A stretch of DNA of 8,244 bases from a bacterium (GCA_030431355.1 JAUIJG010000229.1:1-8244); one strand, 5' to 3'; positions 1 through 5,178 are shown, counted from the first letter of the stretch. Notes: generated from the sequence alone by a model not told the origin. Program-made: numbers and translations.

Positions 1-1151
1 GCTAACCCCAGAGCCAGAGCAATCTGAATGCCGCTTAGCAAAATTCTGGCCGGCTTGATTTGCATCAAACTAAGTTGATAGAAAAGACAGATCATCAGGA
101 GCGATTCACCAAAAATCAAACGTTTGAGGTCTGGCTTATGCATCTCAGCCAGCCATAGCGCAAAAGCAATTAGATAGAGAAAAATTACTCCTGGATTCAA
201 CTCTTCAATTTTGGCTCTCTTCAGCCCGGGTCCATAAAAAATGGCAAAGAATCCCAAAGCCACCAAAAGTGGAACCAGCTTAAGTACACCAAAAGGCAAA
301 GCGGCAAACACAATCCAGGGATAACTAGTGGTCCCGACCAACACTGACTCAAAGTTCGACCAAGCGTATTGAATCTGGTTGACGGATAGGTACCTGTTCA
401 GGACAAAGAAAAAAGTGTTGTCCAGCATGGCTTGCGCTGTTCCAGTATAGATAAGATATGCAAGAAAGAGAGTGAACACCGTGACCAGGCCGCTCGTCAC
501 CAGGGTGAGATTTCGCCAGGCCATACCCGGCACCTTGCTTCTCGAGACCAGAAAAACAGCAAGAGCTCCAGCGAACACAGGTAAAAGTTGATTCTGATAG
601 GTAAGTACAGAAAGCCCCCCCACTATCCCGGCGGAAAACAGGAGGGTTGAATTTTTGCTTGCAGAGGAACTCCAATCCAAATTCAAGAGTAAATATGTGT
701 AAGTCAAAACCAATAGTAATGAATCCCAGTGGTGCGAGTTGTAGCTATTGGCAAAAGTACCTAGAACAAGAAGGAAAGCTGGCGGCAGAAAGACAGCCGC
801 CGAAGCTATAAAACGCCTTCCAATTAGAAGAACCATCAGAGAGCAAGTCAGTATCGTAATTACCAGAGTAAGCTGGCAAACCACCATGGAAGATCCGAAT
901 ATCAAGAAAATTGCGGCCAGAATAAAATAAGAACCCGGCAACATTACAGTGTGCAAATCTCTGTAAATAAGCCCACCCCTGATAAGCAGATCGCTTCCTA
1001 GGGGGATTAAGCCCAGGTCATAGGCCGGTGATACCACCGTACAGATTTTGCAAACAATGAACGCCCCGGCCAGAAATAGAAGTATGGAGCCCCCGAGGAA
1101 CTCCAGGCCATTAAGACCCTCTCTCTCATTCTCTGCCGGGCCCGTGTCCAC
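1..1151 (-). CDS. GT-C-like polytopic membrane glycosyltransferase, C-terminus cut by window edge
   Basis: An open reading frame runs on the minus strand from 1151 to the left edge without a stop (383 codons visible), so the C-terminus is missing. It encodes alternating hydrophobic segments and short loops. After a first membrane segment (about residues 18-40) comes a loop with PAYDLG (D45), an IYRD motif (62-65) and PGSY (72-75) followed by FGSS. A later loop carries NSHHWDS (138-144). An acidic residue in the first extracytoplasmic loop and a YRD...PG.Y pattern are typical of GT-C enzymes that transfer sugars from polyprenyl-phosphate donors on the outer face of the inner membrane; GT39- and GT87-like families are the nearest I can name. 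Acceptor and sugar cannot be read from sequence. The start is uncertain: two stops lie just upstream (1185-1190), GTG at 1151 is the first usual start codon after them, and its Shine-Dalgarno is weak. An uncharacterised multi-span protein of another class is the main alternative. Confidence 0.8.
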   Translation of the reverse strand, partial: MDTGPAENEREGLNGLEFLGGSILLFLAGAFIVCKICTVVSPAYDLGLIPLGSDLLIRGGLIYRDLHTVMLPGSYFILAAIFLIFGSSMVVCQLTLVITILTCSLMVLLIGRRFIASAAVFLPPAFLLVLGTFANSYNSHHWDSLLLVLTYTYLLLNLDWSSSASKNSTLLFSAGIVGGLSVLTYQNQLLPVFAGALAVFLVSRSKVPGMAWRNLTLVTSGLVTVFTLFLAYLIYTGTAQAMLDNTFFFVLNRYLSVNQIQYAWSNFESVLVGTTSYPWIVFAALPFGVLKLVPLLVALGFFAIFYGPGLKRAKIEELNPGVIFLYLIAFALWLAEMHKPDLKRLIFGESLLMICLFYQLSLMQIKPARILLSGIQIALALGL

Positions 1152-1252
1152 TGTTATTTCTCTAGACTCACTGGACTCTTTTAATTACTAACAGGACAAG
1201 ATTCTAGAGGAAAAGAAAGATCTAGTCGAATGCCTTGCGCTTACCAGCTCTA

Positions 1253-1281
1253 TTGACATCTAAAAGAAACAAGCAAATAAG
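1253..1281 (+). promoter_or_regulatory. Candidate distal sigma-70-type promoter for the small peptide gene or a small RNA
   Basis: A perfect TTGACA (1253-1258) is followed after 17 bases by AATAAG (1276-1281), which matches four of six bases of the -10 consensus. Transcription would begin near 1288, about 230 bases before the next plus-strand start codon. Seen by eye only. Confidence 0.4.
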
Positions 1282-1305
1282 TCTATATAAGTAACAATTA
1301 AGGTT

Positions 1306-1319
1306 CGGGCATTTGCCCG
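1306..1319. repeat. GC-rich palindrome in the divergent intergenic region
   Basis: CGGGCATTTGCCCG is a perfect inverted repeat (6-base arms, 2-base centre). As RNA it would form a five-pair GC stem with a four-base loop. No T tract follows, so it is not an intrinsic terminator; an operator or leader structure is possible. Confidence 0.45.
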
Positions 1320-1361
1320 GAGAATGTTCTCGAAACGCGATAAGACTGCTGTATAAGAAAT

Positions 1362-1413
1362 TGGGGGTTTTGATCACTAATATTGCGAATAGTCGATAAA
1401 TTGGAAGCCCCCA
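1362..1413. repeat. Imperfect long hairpin (TGGGGG...CCCCCA)
   Basis: TGGGGGTTTT (1362-1371) can pair with GGAAGCCCCCA-side bases 1404-1413. Six Watson-Crick pairs form the base, then U-G, U-A, U-A and U-G, enclosing a loop of about 32 bases. It lies downstream of the first promoter candidate and directly before the second, so it could be part of a structured leader. The stem is short for its loop, and chance pairing cannot be excluded. Confidence 0.3.
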
Positions 1414-1415
1414 CT

Positions 1416-1437
1416 TGTCAATAGGGCATAATTGACA
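1416..1437. promoter_or_regulatory. Perfect inverted repeat overlapping a -35 box (candidate operator)
   Basis: TGTCAAT (1416-1422) and ATTGACA (1431-1437) are perfect 7-base reverse complements separated by 8 bases. The right arm contains the TTGACA of the proximal promoter candidate. Arm centres are 15 bases apart rather than one helical turn, so a dimeric regulator is plausible but not demanded. A protein bound here would block RNA polymerase. The regulator is unknown. Confidence 0.4.
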
Positions 1438-1461
1438 GCGATTCTGTATTTAAGAAATAAC
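1432..1461 (+). promoter_or_regulatory. Candidate proximal promoter of the 45-residue peptide gene
   Basis: A perfect TTGACA (1432-1437) is followed after 18 bases by AATAAC (1456-1461), which matches four of six -10 positions. Transcription from about 1468 would give a leader of roughly 50 bases ending in the Shine-Dalgarno AGAGGA (1505-1510). The layout suits a dedicated promoter for the gene at 1521. Confidence 0.45.
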
Positions 1462-1520
1462 AGATCGAAAAATCCCTGATTTACTAAAATTCGAACGTCT
1501 TGAAAGAGGACCCAGCTCTC

Positions 1521-1658
1521 ATGGATAAATACAAAAAAGCTCTTGGTTTGGTAGTGCTCGCAGCACTCATGTTAGGAATCTTCTGCGCCAACGAAGCAGA
1601 TGCCGGTGGCAGAAGCAGCCCGCCTGGAACAGGTGTCATTCCTATCGTTCCCAGCTAA
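1521..1658 (+). CDS. Small exported peptide, 45 residues, unknown function
   Basis: This short gene encodes a basic N-terminus (MDKYKKA), a hydrophobic core (about residues 8-22) and an ADA signal-peptidase-I site at 26-28. Cleavage there would release a 17-residue mature peptide of sequence type GGRSSPPG...IVPS, rich in Gly, Pro and Ser. AGAGGA at 1505-1510 is a good Shine-Dalgarno ten bases before the ATG. The gene has a promoter candidate in front and a strong intrinsic terminator 26 bases after its stop, so it looks like an independent monocistronic unit. The single Cys (22) lies in the hydrophobic core, and the residue before it is Phe, so a lipobox is unlikely. I recognise no family. 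It could be a secreted signal, a small envelope component or an uncleaved membrane peptide. The transcription signals, more than the coding potential, make me believe it is expressed. Confidence 0.7.
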   Translation: MDKYKKALGLVVLAALMLGIFCANEADAGGRSSPPGTGVIPIVPS

Positions 1659-1683
1659 ATAGCAGGAACCAGATTATTTCTCT

Positions 1684-1717
1684 AACAGGCGGAGCCCAGG
1701 CTCTGCCTGTTTTAATT
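1684..1717 (+). terminator. Rho-independent terminator of the small peptide gene
   Basis: Bases 1684-1695 pair with 1700-1711 in a 12-pair stem with one G-T pair and a CCAG loop. Its core is ACAGGCGGAGC against GCTCTGCCTGT. A TTTTAATT tract follows. It begins 26 bases after the stop at 1658 and ends about 30 bases before the next ATG, so it isolates the peptide gene from the glycosyltransferase downstream. Confidence 0.85.
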
Positions 1718-1730
1718 CGTACTTGATTCA

Positions 1731-1736
1731 TATAAA
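1731..1736 (+). promoter_or_regulatory. Candidate -10 box directly before the GT39-like gene
   Basis: TATAAA (1731-1736) ends 12 bases before the ATG at 1749. No good -35 is visible 16-18 bases upstream. If used, transcription would start near 1743 and leave a leader of about 6 bases, which would fit the poor Shine-Dalgarno of this gene. Confidence 0.25.
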
Positions 1737-1748
1737 CAGCCTGGAAAA

Positions 1749-3536
1749 ATGTCAAACAGCTCAATAAGTGATTCCGAAATTTCAGATCCAGATAAGCTCA
1801 TTGAAAAGAGAAAAACAGATTTCTTAAGCTGGGTGCCTCTGGCTGCGGCTATTTTGTTCTTTCTGGCAAAACTTCTGATTATCTCTCCTGAAGGAGATTT
1901 CCCCCTCAATGACGACTACTCCTACGGTTTGTCGGTGCGGCATTTTCTTGAGACCGGCGATATCAAACTTTTTGCCTCCTGCAGCGGCTGCTTTGTTCAA
2001 ATTGCCCTGGGTGCGATGGCAACCTCTTTCACCGGTTTTTCCTTCGAAGTACTTAGAGATATCAACCTGTGTTTCGGCTTCGCCACAGTTATTGCACTAT
2101 TTTTAGTACTACGAGAACTGAATCTGGATAGAGGCGTGAGCGGTCTCATCGCCTTTCTATGGACAGTAAATCCAATTGCTACCAATCTTGAATTCAGTTT
2201 CATGACCGATACCATTGCCACTACATTCATAGCCTTCCATATATTCTTTTTCCTCAAGGCATTAAACCAGGACTCCAAGTGGTTCTACCTTTTTTCGGCT
2301 ATATCTCTGAGTCTGGCCGTCTTGAGTCGCCAGAGCAGCCTCTTATTTATAGCGGCCACAGCATCCACCTTTGTCTTCAAATTTTGGAAGAACAGGAAAG
2401 TTGAGCCCTTTATCACGGCAACTATTTTTCTACCGGTAGCAGCCGCGTTCGTGTCCGAAAATATGATCCAGCAATGCTCTCTAATGCTCGAATCCTACAA
2501 CTACCATAAAGACTCATTCAAACTATTTCTATTCTCATTCCTCGGCTCTCCCCTGGCTTCCAGCAAAGTCTTACTACTTCAGCTAAGTACCGTCGGTGCC
2601 TATCTAGGACTCTTTTCACTTCCACTTCTCCTGGGCATCAAATACAAATTTGATAAGACTATTTTGAAGCCAAATATATACACAGCTGGCTGCCTTCTAA
2701 TAGGAGCCGGATTTATCTATAAGTTTGTCCTAAACGAAGCCAGAATGCCGGCTTTAAAAAACATCTGGAATCTGACAGAGATTGGCGCCAGCAGCCTCAT
2801 GGGTCAAGTAAGTTCAATCTCTGAAGAGACAAAATTTTTAGTCACAGCTCTAGCGGGTCTTGGATTGCTTTTACTTGCTTACAATTTATTGACTTTATCT
2901 ACTGTTAAAAGTGAAGGACGAAGCTTGGCGCCTCTATATTGCTCAATATTACTGGCGTTAACACTAGGCTTCACAGCCATAAACACTTCGATAAGAGGTT
3001 TCGATAGATATCTTCTAGACGTCTATCTTCCAGCTCTAGTTTGCCTGGGGCTCTCCCTGAAAAATTCCGACAACCGGGTGTTTATGATACCGGCAATAGT
3101 GCTGATCGCAGTTATGGGGACTCTTACGATTGCACAGCAGACGGAGTATATGAACTGGAATAGAGCCCGCTGGCAAGCCATCGCTAAACTTAGGGAATCA
3201 GGAGTGCAGCCAGATCGTATTGATGGTGGCGCTGAATACTCCCTCTACAAAAGAGTGGATTACTGGAAAGATTTTGAAATAGGAGTCGGAGGCAAGCATT
3301 TTGCGCCTTTAGATTTAAGGGGAAGAGAGCCAGCCAACCAGTTTCGATGGTGGCCGGTTCTCGGAGATGACTATGTGATATCCCTGGAACCTATAGAAGG
3401 CTATCGAGTATTCGATACCATTCCATTCTCAACCTTTGGAAAGAAAGAAAAAAACAAAGTTCTGATACTAGAACATGAACCAAAAGGGAAAGGAGAATCG
3501 ATCATCAATGATCGATCCCCCTATTCTTCCCCATAA
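1749..3536 (+). CDS. GT39-like (PMT-type) polytopic membrane glycosyltransferase
   Basis: This 595-residue protein has a hydrophilic N-terminus of about 27 residues, many membrane segments to about residue 465, and a soluble C-terminal tail of about 130 residues. After the first span (about 29-46) comes PLNDDYSYG (52-60). The paired Asp (D55, D56) at the start of the first large loop is the hallmark of GT39/PMT-type enzymes, where the acidic residue acts in catalysis with a polyprenyl-phosphate sugar donor. Further family-like motifs are SFMTD (150-154), LSRQSS (192-197) and a late GFDRYLL. The tail contains NRARW and IDGGAEY, a pattern I associate with a C-terminal domain of uncharacterised bacterial GT39-like proteins. 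It probably adds sugar to lipid-linked or protein acceptors at the outer face of the inner membrane; specificity is unknown. ATG 1749 has only GGA three bases upstream, but no better in-frame start lies before the first span. It is divergent from a second such gene (1-1151), separated from the peptide gene by a terminator. Confidence 0.82.
   Translation: MSNSSISDSEISDPDKLIEKRKTDFLSWVPLAAAILFFLAKLLIISPEGDFPLNDDYSYGLSVRHFLETGDIKLFASCSGCFVQIALGAMATSFTGFSFEVLRDINLCFGFATVIALFLVLRELNLDRGVSGLIAFLWTVNPIATNLEFSFMTDTIATTFIAFHIFFFLKALNQDSKWFYLFSAISLSLAVLSRQSSLLFIAATASTFVFKFWKNRKVEPFITATIFLPVAAAFVSENMIQQCSLMLESYNYHKDSFKLFLFSFLGSPLASSKVLLLQLSTVGAYLGLFSLPLLLGIKYKFDKTILKPNIYTAGCLLIGAGFIYKFVLNEARMPALKNIWNLTEIGASSLMGQVSSISEETKFLVTALAGLGLLLLAYNLLTLSTVKSEGRSLAPLYCSILLALTLGFTAINTSIRGFDRYLLDVYLPALVCLGLSLKNSDNRVFMIPAIVLIAVMGTLTIAQQTEYMNWNRARWQAIAKLRESGVQPDRIDGGAEYSLYKRVDYWKDFEIGVGGKHFAPLDLRGREPANQFRWWPVLGDDYVISLEPIEGYRVFDTIPFSTFGKKEKNKVLILEHEPKGKGESIINDRSPYSSP
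3497..3516. repeat. Perfect 9-base inverted repeat in the 3' end of the GT39-like gene
   Basis: ATCGATCATCAATGATCGAT has perfect 9-base arms around CA. It sits 18 bases before the stop at 3536, near the junction with a convergent gene. No T tract follows on either strand, so it is a poor intrinsic terminator. It might stabilise the mRNA end or bind protein. Confidence 0.5.
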
Positions 3537-3567
3537 AGACCGGTTTCTTCCTCTTCTTCTATCTCAA

Positions 3568-4176
3568 TTAGCCGAGAGAAGCAGAACCATCGACTCCAGT
3601 GGTTTCATCGGCGACACTATTATCTGCTCCTGCATCGCTTCTCATTTTCTTGAAATCCTTTCCATGATGAGAGCGTTTTCCATGGAATCGCTTATGCCCT
3701 CGATGATGACCCATGAGGTTCTTCATCAGCATCTTTCTACGCATGGTCTGCTTTTGCTCTTCGGTCAAAATCTGGGATGCATCGACCATGAAACTGATAC
3801 GATCATTGGAGAGTTCCGCTTTCAAACCATTAATCTTGCTTTGAATGGCCAGGATCTCATCCTTGTTCACGTCTGACTTGGTCAATTTGTCCCTGATTTC
3901 ACCTTTCAGTTTCTTGAGCTCAAGCATCTTGGGACCACTTGTATCCCTCATTTTCGTCTTTAAGCTGCTCAGCTTTTCGAGCTGCTCATCGGAAAAGTTC
4001 ATCTTCTTCTTGCCGGAAAAACACTTGCCACCAACGCTACATCCACCGGCAGGTAGCTTGGCCACGGTGGTGGGAGAAGCATCTGCTGACTGAGCTGACA
4101 CCGGCATCGGTGCTATGGCAAGTCCGGAGAAGGCAAAGCCCATCGCGGACAAAATCGCTACTTTCTTTCTATTCAT
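3568..4176 (-). CDS. Spy/CpxP-like periplasmic protein with LTxxQ motif and His-rich tail
   Basis: This 202-residue exported protein has a signal peptide (basic MNRKK, core 6-22, VSA cleavage site at 26-28). The mature part has a two-Cys segment (C46, C52), then an all-helical charged region from about 60 to 155. The helical region contains FSDEQ (61-65), an imperfect first motif, and a clear LTEEQ (137-141), the LTxxQ signature of the Spy/CpxP/ZraP superfamily. Members are periplasmic chaperones or adaptors that sense envelope stress or bind metals. The tail 157-179 is packed with His, Lys and Arg (H157, H158, H161, H165, H170, H171) and may bind metal or nucleic acid. The end is acidic and Ser/Gly-rich. 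The start is well supported by AGGAGA seven bases upstream. The gene lies 40 bases behind the 99-residue protein gene and is probably cotranscribed with it. The subfamily (Spy, CpxP or heavy-metal sensor) cannot be settled by eye. Confidence 0.75.
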   Translation of the reverse strand: MNRKKVAILSAMGFAFSGLAIAPMPVSAQSADASPTTVAKLPAGGCSVGGKCFSGKKKMNFSDEQLEKLSSLKTKMRDTSGPKMLELKKLKGEIRDKLTKSDVNKDEILAIQSKINGLKAELSNDRISFMVDASQILTEEQKQTMRRKMLMKNLMGHHRGHKRFHGKRSHHGKDFKKMRSDAGADNSVADETTGVDGSASLG

Positions 4177-4201
4177 TTTAAGTCTCCTAAATTTTTAAGC
4201 A

Positions 4202-4224
4202 GGTTCTGAATTTTTTTTAGAACC
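4202..4224 (-). repeat. Intercistronic hairpin overlapping the stop of the 99-residue gene
   Basis: On the minus strand GGTTCT and AGAACC pair in a 6-base stem around an A-rich 11-base loop. The stop codon (4217-4219) lies in the structure at the stem-loop border. No U tract follows, so read-through into the Spy-like gene is expected; it may tune the two genes' relative levels. Confidence 0.35.
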
Positions 4225-4516
4225 AGTTGAGTATGTTTCGCACAAGGCCATTGTTGTTCGTGTAATACGGGTTAACCAGGTTTCCATAAAGATTCTGATT
4301 AGCCGGAACATAATATGGATTCACGTTTACCGGTAAAGCGTTGTTTCTATAGGCTCTTCTAAGATGCTTACGATATGCTTTTTTGTGCTGCCGGAATGCG
4401 TTTCTTTGTTGGAAGTTAGAATTGCACGCTTGTGCTTCAGCCGGAGCAGGCGAAATCCATGTAAATGCTGAAAGTGTTAAACCTGCAGCTAGAAACGCCA
4501 TAACTTTAGATCTCAT
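4217..4516 (-). CDS. Exported small basic Asn/Tyr-rich protein, unknown function
   Basis: This 99-residue protein has a signal peptide (core about 5-20, AEA cleavage site 26-28). The mature 71 residues start with QACNSN. A strongly basic stretch (42-57, Arg/Lys/His with Tyr) is followed by a Pro/Asn/Tyr segment where VNPYY occurs twice (65-69, 81-85). The end is an aromatic NWF. There is one Cys (31). I recognise no family. The composition suggests a surface- or peptidoglycan-associated protein rather than an enzyme. GGAGG eight bases before the ATG makes the start secure. It is the first gene of a probable two-gene unit with the Spy-like protein and is divergent from the MarR gene. The promoter-proximal position and strong ribosome site suggest high expression when induced (inference). 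Confidence 0.72.
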   Translation of the reverse strand: MRSKVMAFLAAGLTLSAFTWISPAPAEAQACNSNFQQRNAFRQHKKAYRKHLRRAYRNNALPVNVNPYYVPANQNLYGNLVNPYYTNNNGLVRNILNWF

Positions 4517-4550
4517 TGGGTAACCTCCAAAAATTTTGTTGTTGTTCTCT

Positions 4551-4580
4551 ACTAGACGGAACTTCCAGAAGAAAGTTCAA
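4551..4580 (-). promoter_or_regulatory. Candidate promoter of the 4516-3568 operon
   Basis: Read on the minus strand, TTGAAC (4580-4575) is followed after 18 bases by TCTAGT (4556-4551), each matching four of six consensus positions. Transcription from about 4544 would leave a leader of about 28 bases that includes the GGAGG of the 99-residue gene. Confidence 0.45.
4559..4578. promoter_or_regulatory. Inverted repeat over the operon promoter (candidate operator)
   Basis: GAACTT (4559-4564) and AAGTTC (4573-4578) are perfect reverse complements, 8 bases apart, giving a 20-base site. It covers most of the -35 and the spacer of the minus-strand promoter. Size and position suit a MarR-type dimer, but no binding data can be inferred from sequence. 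Confidence 0.4.
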
Positions 4581-4590
4581 GGCTTTCACT

Positions 4591-4604
4591 TTAAAGACCT
4601 TTAA
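4591..4604. promoter_or_regulatory. Second palindrome in the marR-operon divergent region
   Basis: TTAAAGACCTTTAA is a perfect inverted repeat with 6-base arms. It lies between the two divergent promoter candidates, upstream of the -35 of each. It could be an additional regulator site or chance in AT-rich DNA. Confidence 0.3.
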
Positions 4605-4621
4605 TCTTTCTACGGGAACTC

Positions 4622-4653
4622 TTTACTGTCAGGGCTTTTAGACTATATTAGTC
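4622..4653 (+). promoter_or_regulatory. Candidate promoter and overlapping operator of the MarR-family gene
   Basis: TTTACT (4622-4627) and TATATT (4644-4649; five of six -10 matches) are 16 bases apart. Transcription would start near 4656. The palindrome GACTA-TAT-TAGTC (4641-4653) spans the -10 box, as an autoregulatory operator would. Confidence 0.4.
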
Positions 4654-4694
4654 AGCATCACCAACTAGTTTCAGAGACCTATCTATAGATTCAA

Positions 4695-5153
4695 ATGAAT
4701 AAAAATAGTTCCGAACAAGGCTACAAATTAAAGGAAGAATTCGCCAAAAGCCCTGGCTATCTGGTTACTCAGCTTTCAAAAAAAATTGCCCGATACCTGG
4801 AGACCGCCCTGGCCCCATTCGAACTCTCCGCCCCGGAGTACGGACTCTTGAAAGTGATCTCGGTAAATGGTCCTGTGGCCCAGTATCAATATGGAGAACA
4901 CTTCTCCATAGACCGCAGTTCAGTGACGGCAATCGTCGAAAATCTAGTAAAGCGAGACCTTATATATAAGGATAAGAGTTCGAAGGATCGAAGACAAAAC
5001 ATCCTCCATCTCACACCCAGGGGAAGAAGCGTGCTAAGCCGCGCCGGCATTAGAGTGAATAAGGCCCATAGAGAATTTTTGAGCATTCTTGAAGAAGAAG
5101 AATGGGAACGTTGCCGTAAGTCCCTGATTAAGTTGCTGGAATTCAATCATTGA
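4695..5153 (+). CDS. MarR-family winged-helix transcriptional regulator
   Basis: This 152-residue protein has the length and order of the MarR family: N-terminal helices for dimerisation (about 20-42), a winged-helix core, and C-terminal dimerisation helices (about 110-150). The core includes SIDRSSVTAIVENL (71-84) as recognition helix, then a wing with KDRR (97-100) and the conserved LTPRG (106-110). MarR proteins are cytosolic dimers that usually repress their own gene and a divergent neighbour, and release DNA when they bind a small aromatic ligand or are oxidised. This protein has no Cys, so direct thiol oxidation is ruled out as its signal. Palindromes over both divergent promoters suggest it controls itself and the 4516-3568 pair (inference). 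ATG 4695 has no visible Shine-Dalgarno, so translation may be weak. It converges with the next gene, the stops being only 8 bases apart. Confidence 0.9.
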   Translation: MNKNSSEQGYKLKEEFAKSPGYLVTQLSKKIARYLETALAPFELSAPEYGLLKVISVNGPVAQYQYGEHFSIDRSSVTAIVENLVKRDLIYKDKSSKDRRQNILHLTPRGRSVLSRAGIRVNKAHREFLSILEEEEWERCRKSLIKLLEFNH

Positions 5154-5157
5154 GCTA

Positions 5158-5178
5158 AATACTATTGCCCATAGTATT
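5158..5178. repeat. Perfect hairpin between convergent genes
   Basis: AATACTAT (5158-5165) and ATAGTATT (5171-5178) pair perfectly around a 5-base loop. The structure starts 5 bases after the MarR stop and contains the last codons and stop of the convergent gene. It could act as a weak bidirectional terminator, but T tracts are missing on both sides. Confidence 0.45.

Larger units (their letters stand above)
1152..1520. other. Divergent intergenic region with two promoter-like sequences and several inverted repeats
   Basis: This 369-base stretch separates the minus-strand glycosyltransferase from the plus-strand small peptide gene. I see no credible protein gene in it. It holds two plus-strand sequences with a perfect TTGACA -35 (1253-1258 and 1432-1437). 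It also holds a GC-rich palindrome, CGGGCA-TT-TGCCCG (1306-1319); a long imperfect hairpin with TGGGGG (1362-1367) pairing CCCCCA (1408-1413), extended by G-U and A-U pairs inward to 1371/1404; and a perfect 7-base inverted repeat around the second promoter. A promoter for the minus-strand gene should also lie here but I could not identify one convincingly. If transcription starts at the first promoter, the leader of the peptide gene would be about 230 nt and structured. A small RNA is also possible but not shown. Confidence 0.6.

Noticed and set aside
349..675. A 108-codon minus-strand open frame inside the left glycosyltransferase
   Set aside because: The overlapping frame on the same strand gives a continuous multi-span membrane protein from 1151 to the window edge. 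This frame has no domain-like composition.
748..930. A 60-codon basic plus-strand open frame
   Set aside because: It is antisense to the membrane protein at 1-1151. Its Lys/Arg richness is a by-product of the opposite strand's codons, and no ribosome site suits it.
1324..1356. A 10-codon open frame (MFSKR...) after CCGGAGA, considered as a leader peptide
   Set aside because: The Shine-Dalgarno is too close to the ATG, and no run of regulatory codons or coupled attenuator follows.
1521..1658. Lipoprotein signal for the 45-residue peptide (Cys at 22)
   Set aside because: The residue before Cys is Phe, and the Cys lies inside the hydrophobic core. A type I ADA site fits better.
3497..3516. Intrinsic terminator at the perfect ATCGATCAT palindrome
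   Set aside because: The loop is very tight, the stem is AT-rich, a C-rich tract follows instead of T residues, and it lies inside the coding region.
3475..3876. A 133-codon plus-strand open frame across the end of the GT39-like gene
   Set aside because: It overlaps the real gene end and runs antisense to the Spy-like gene, which has a signal peptide, an LTxxQ motif and a strong ribosome site.
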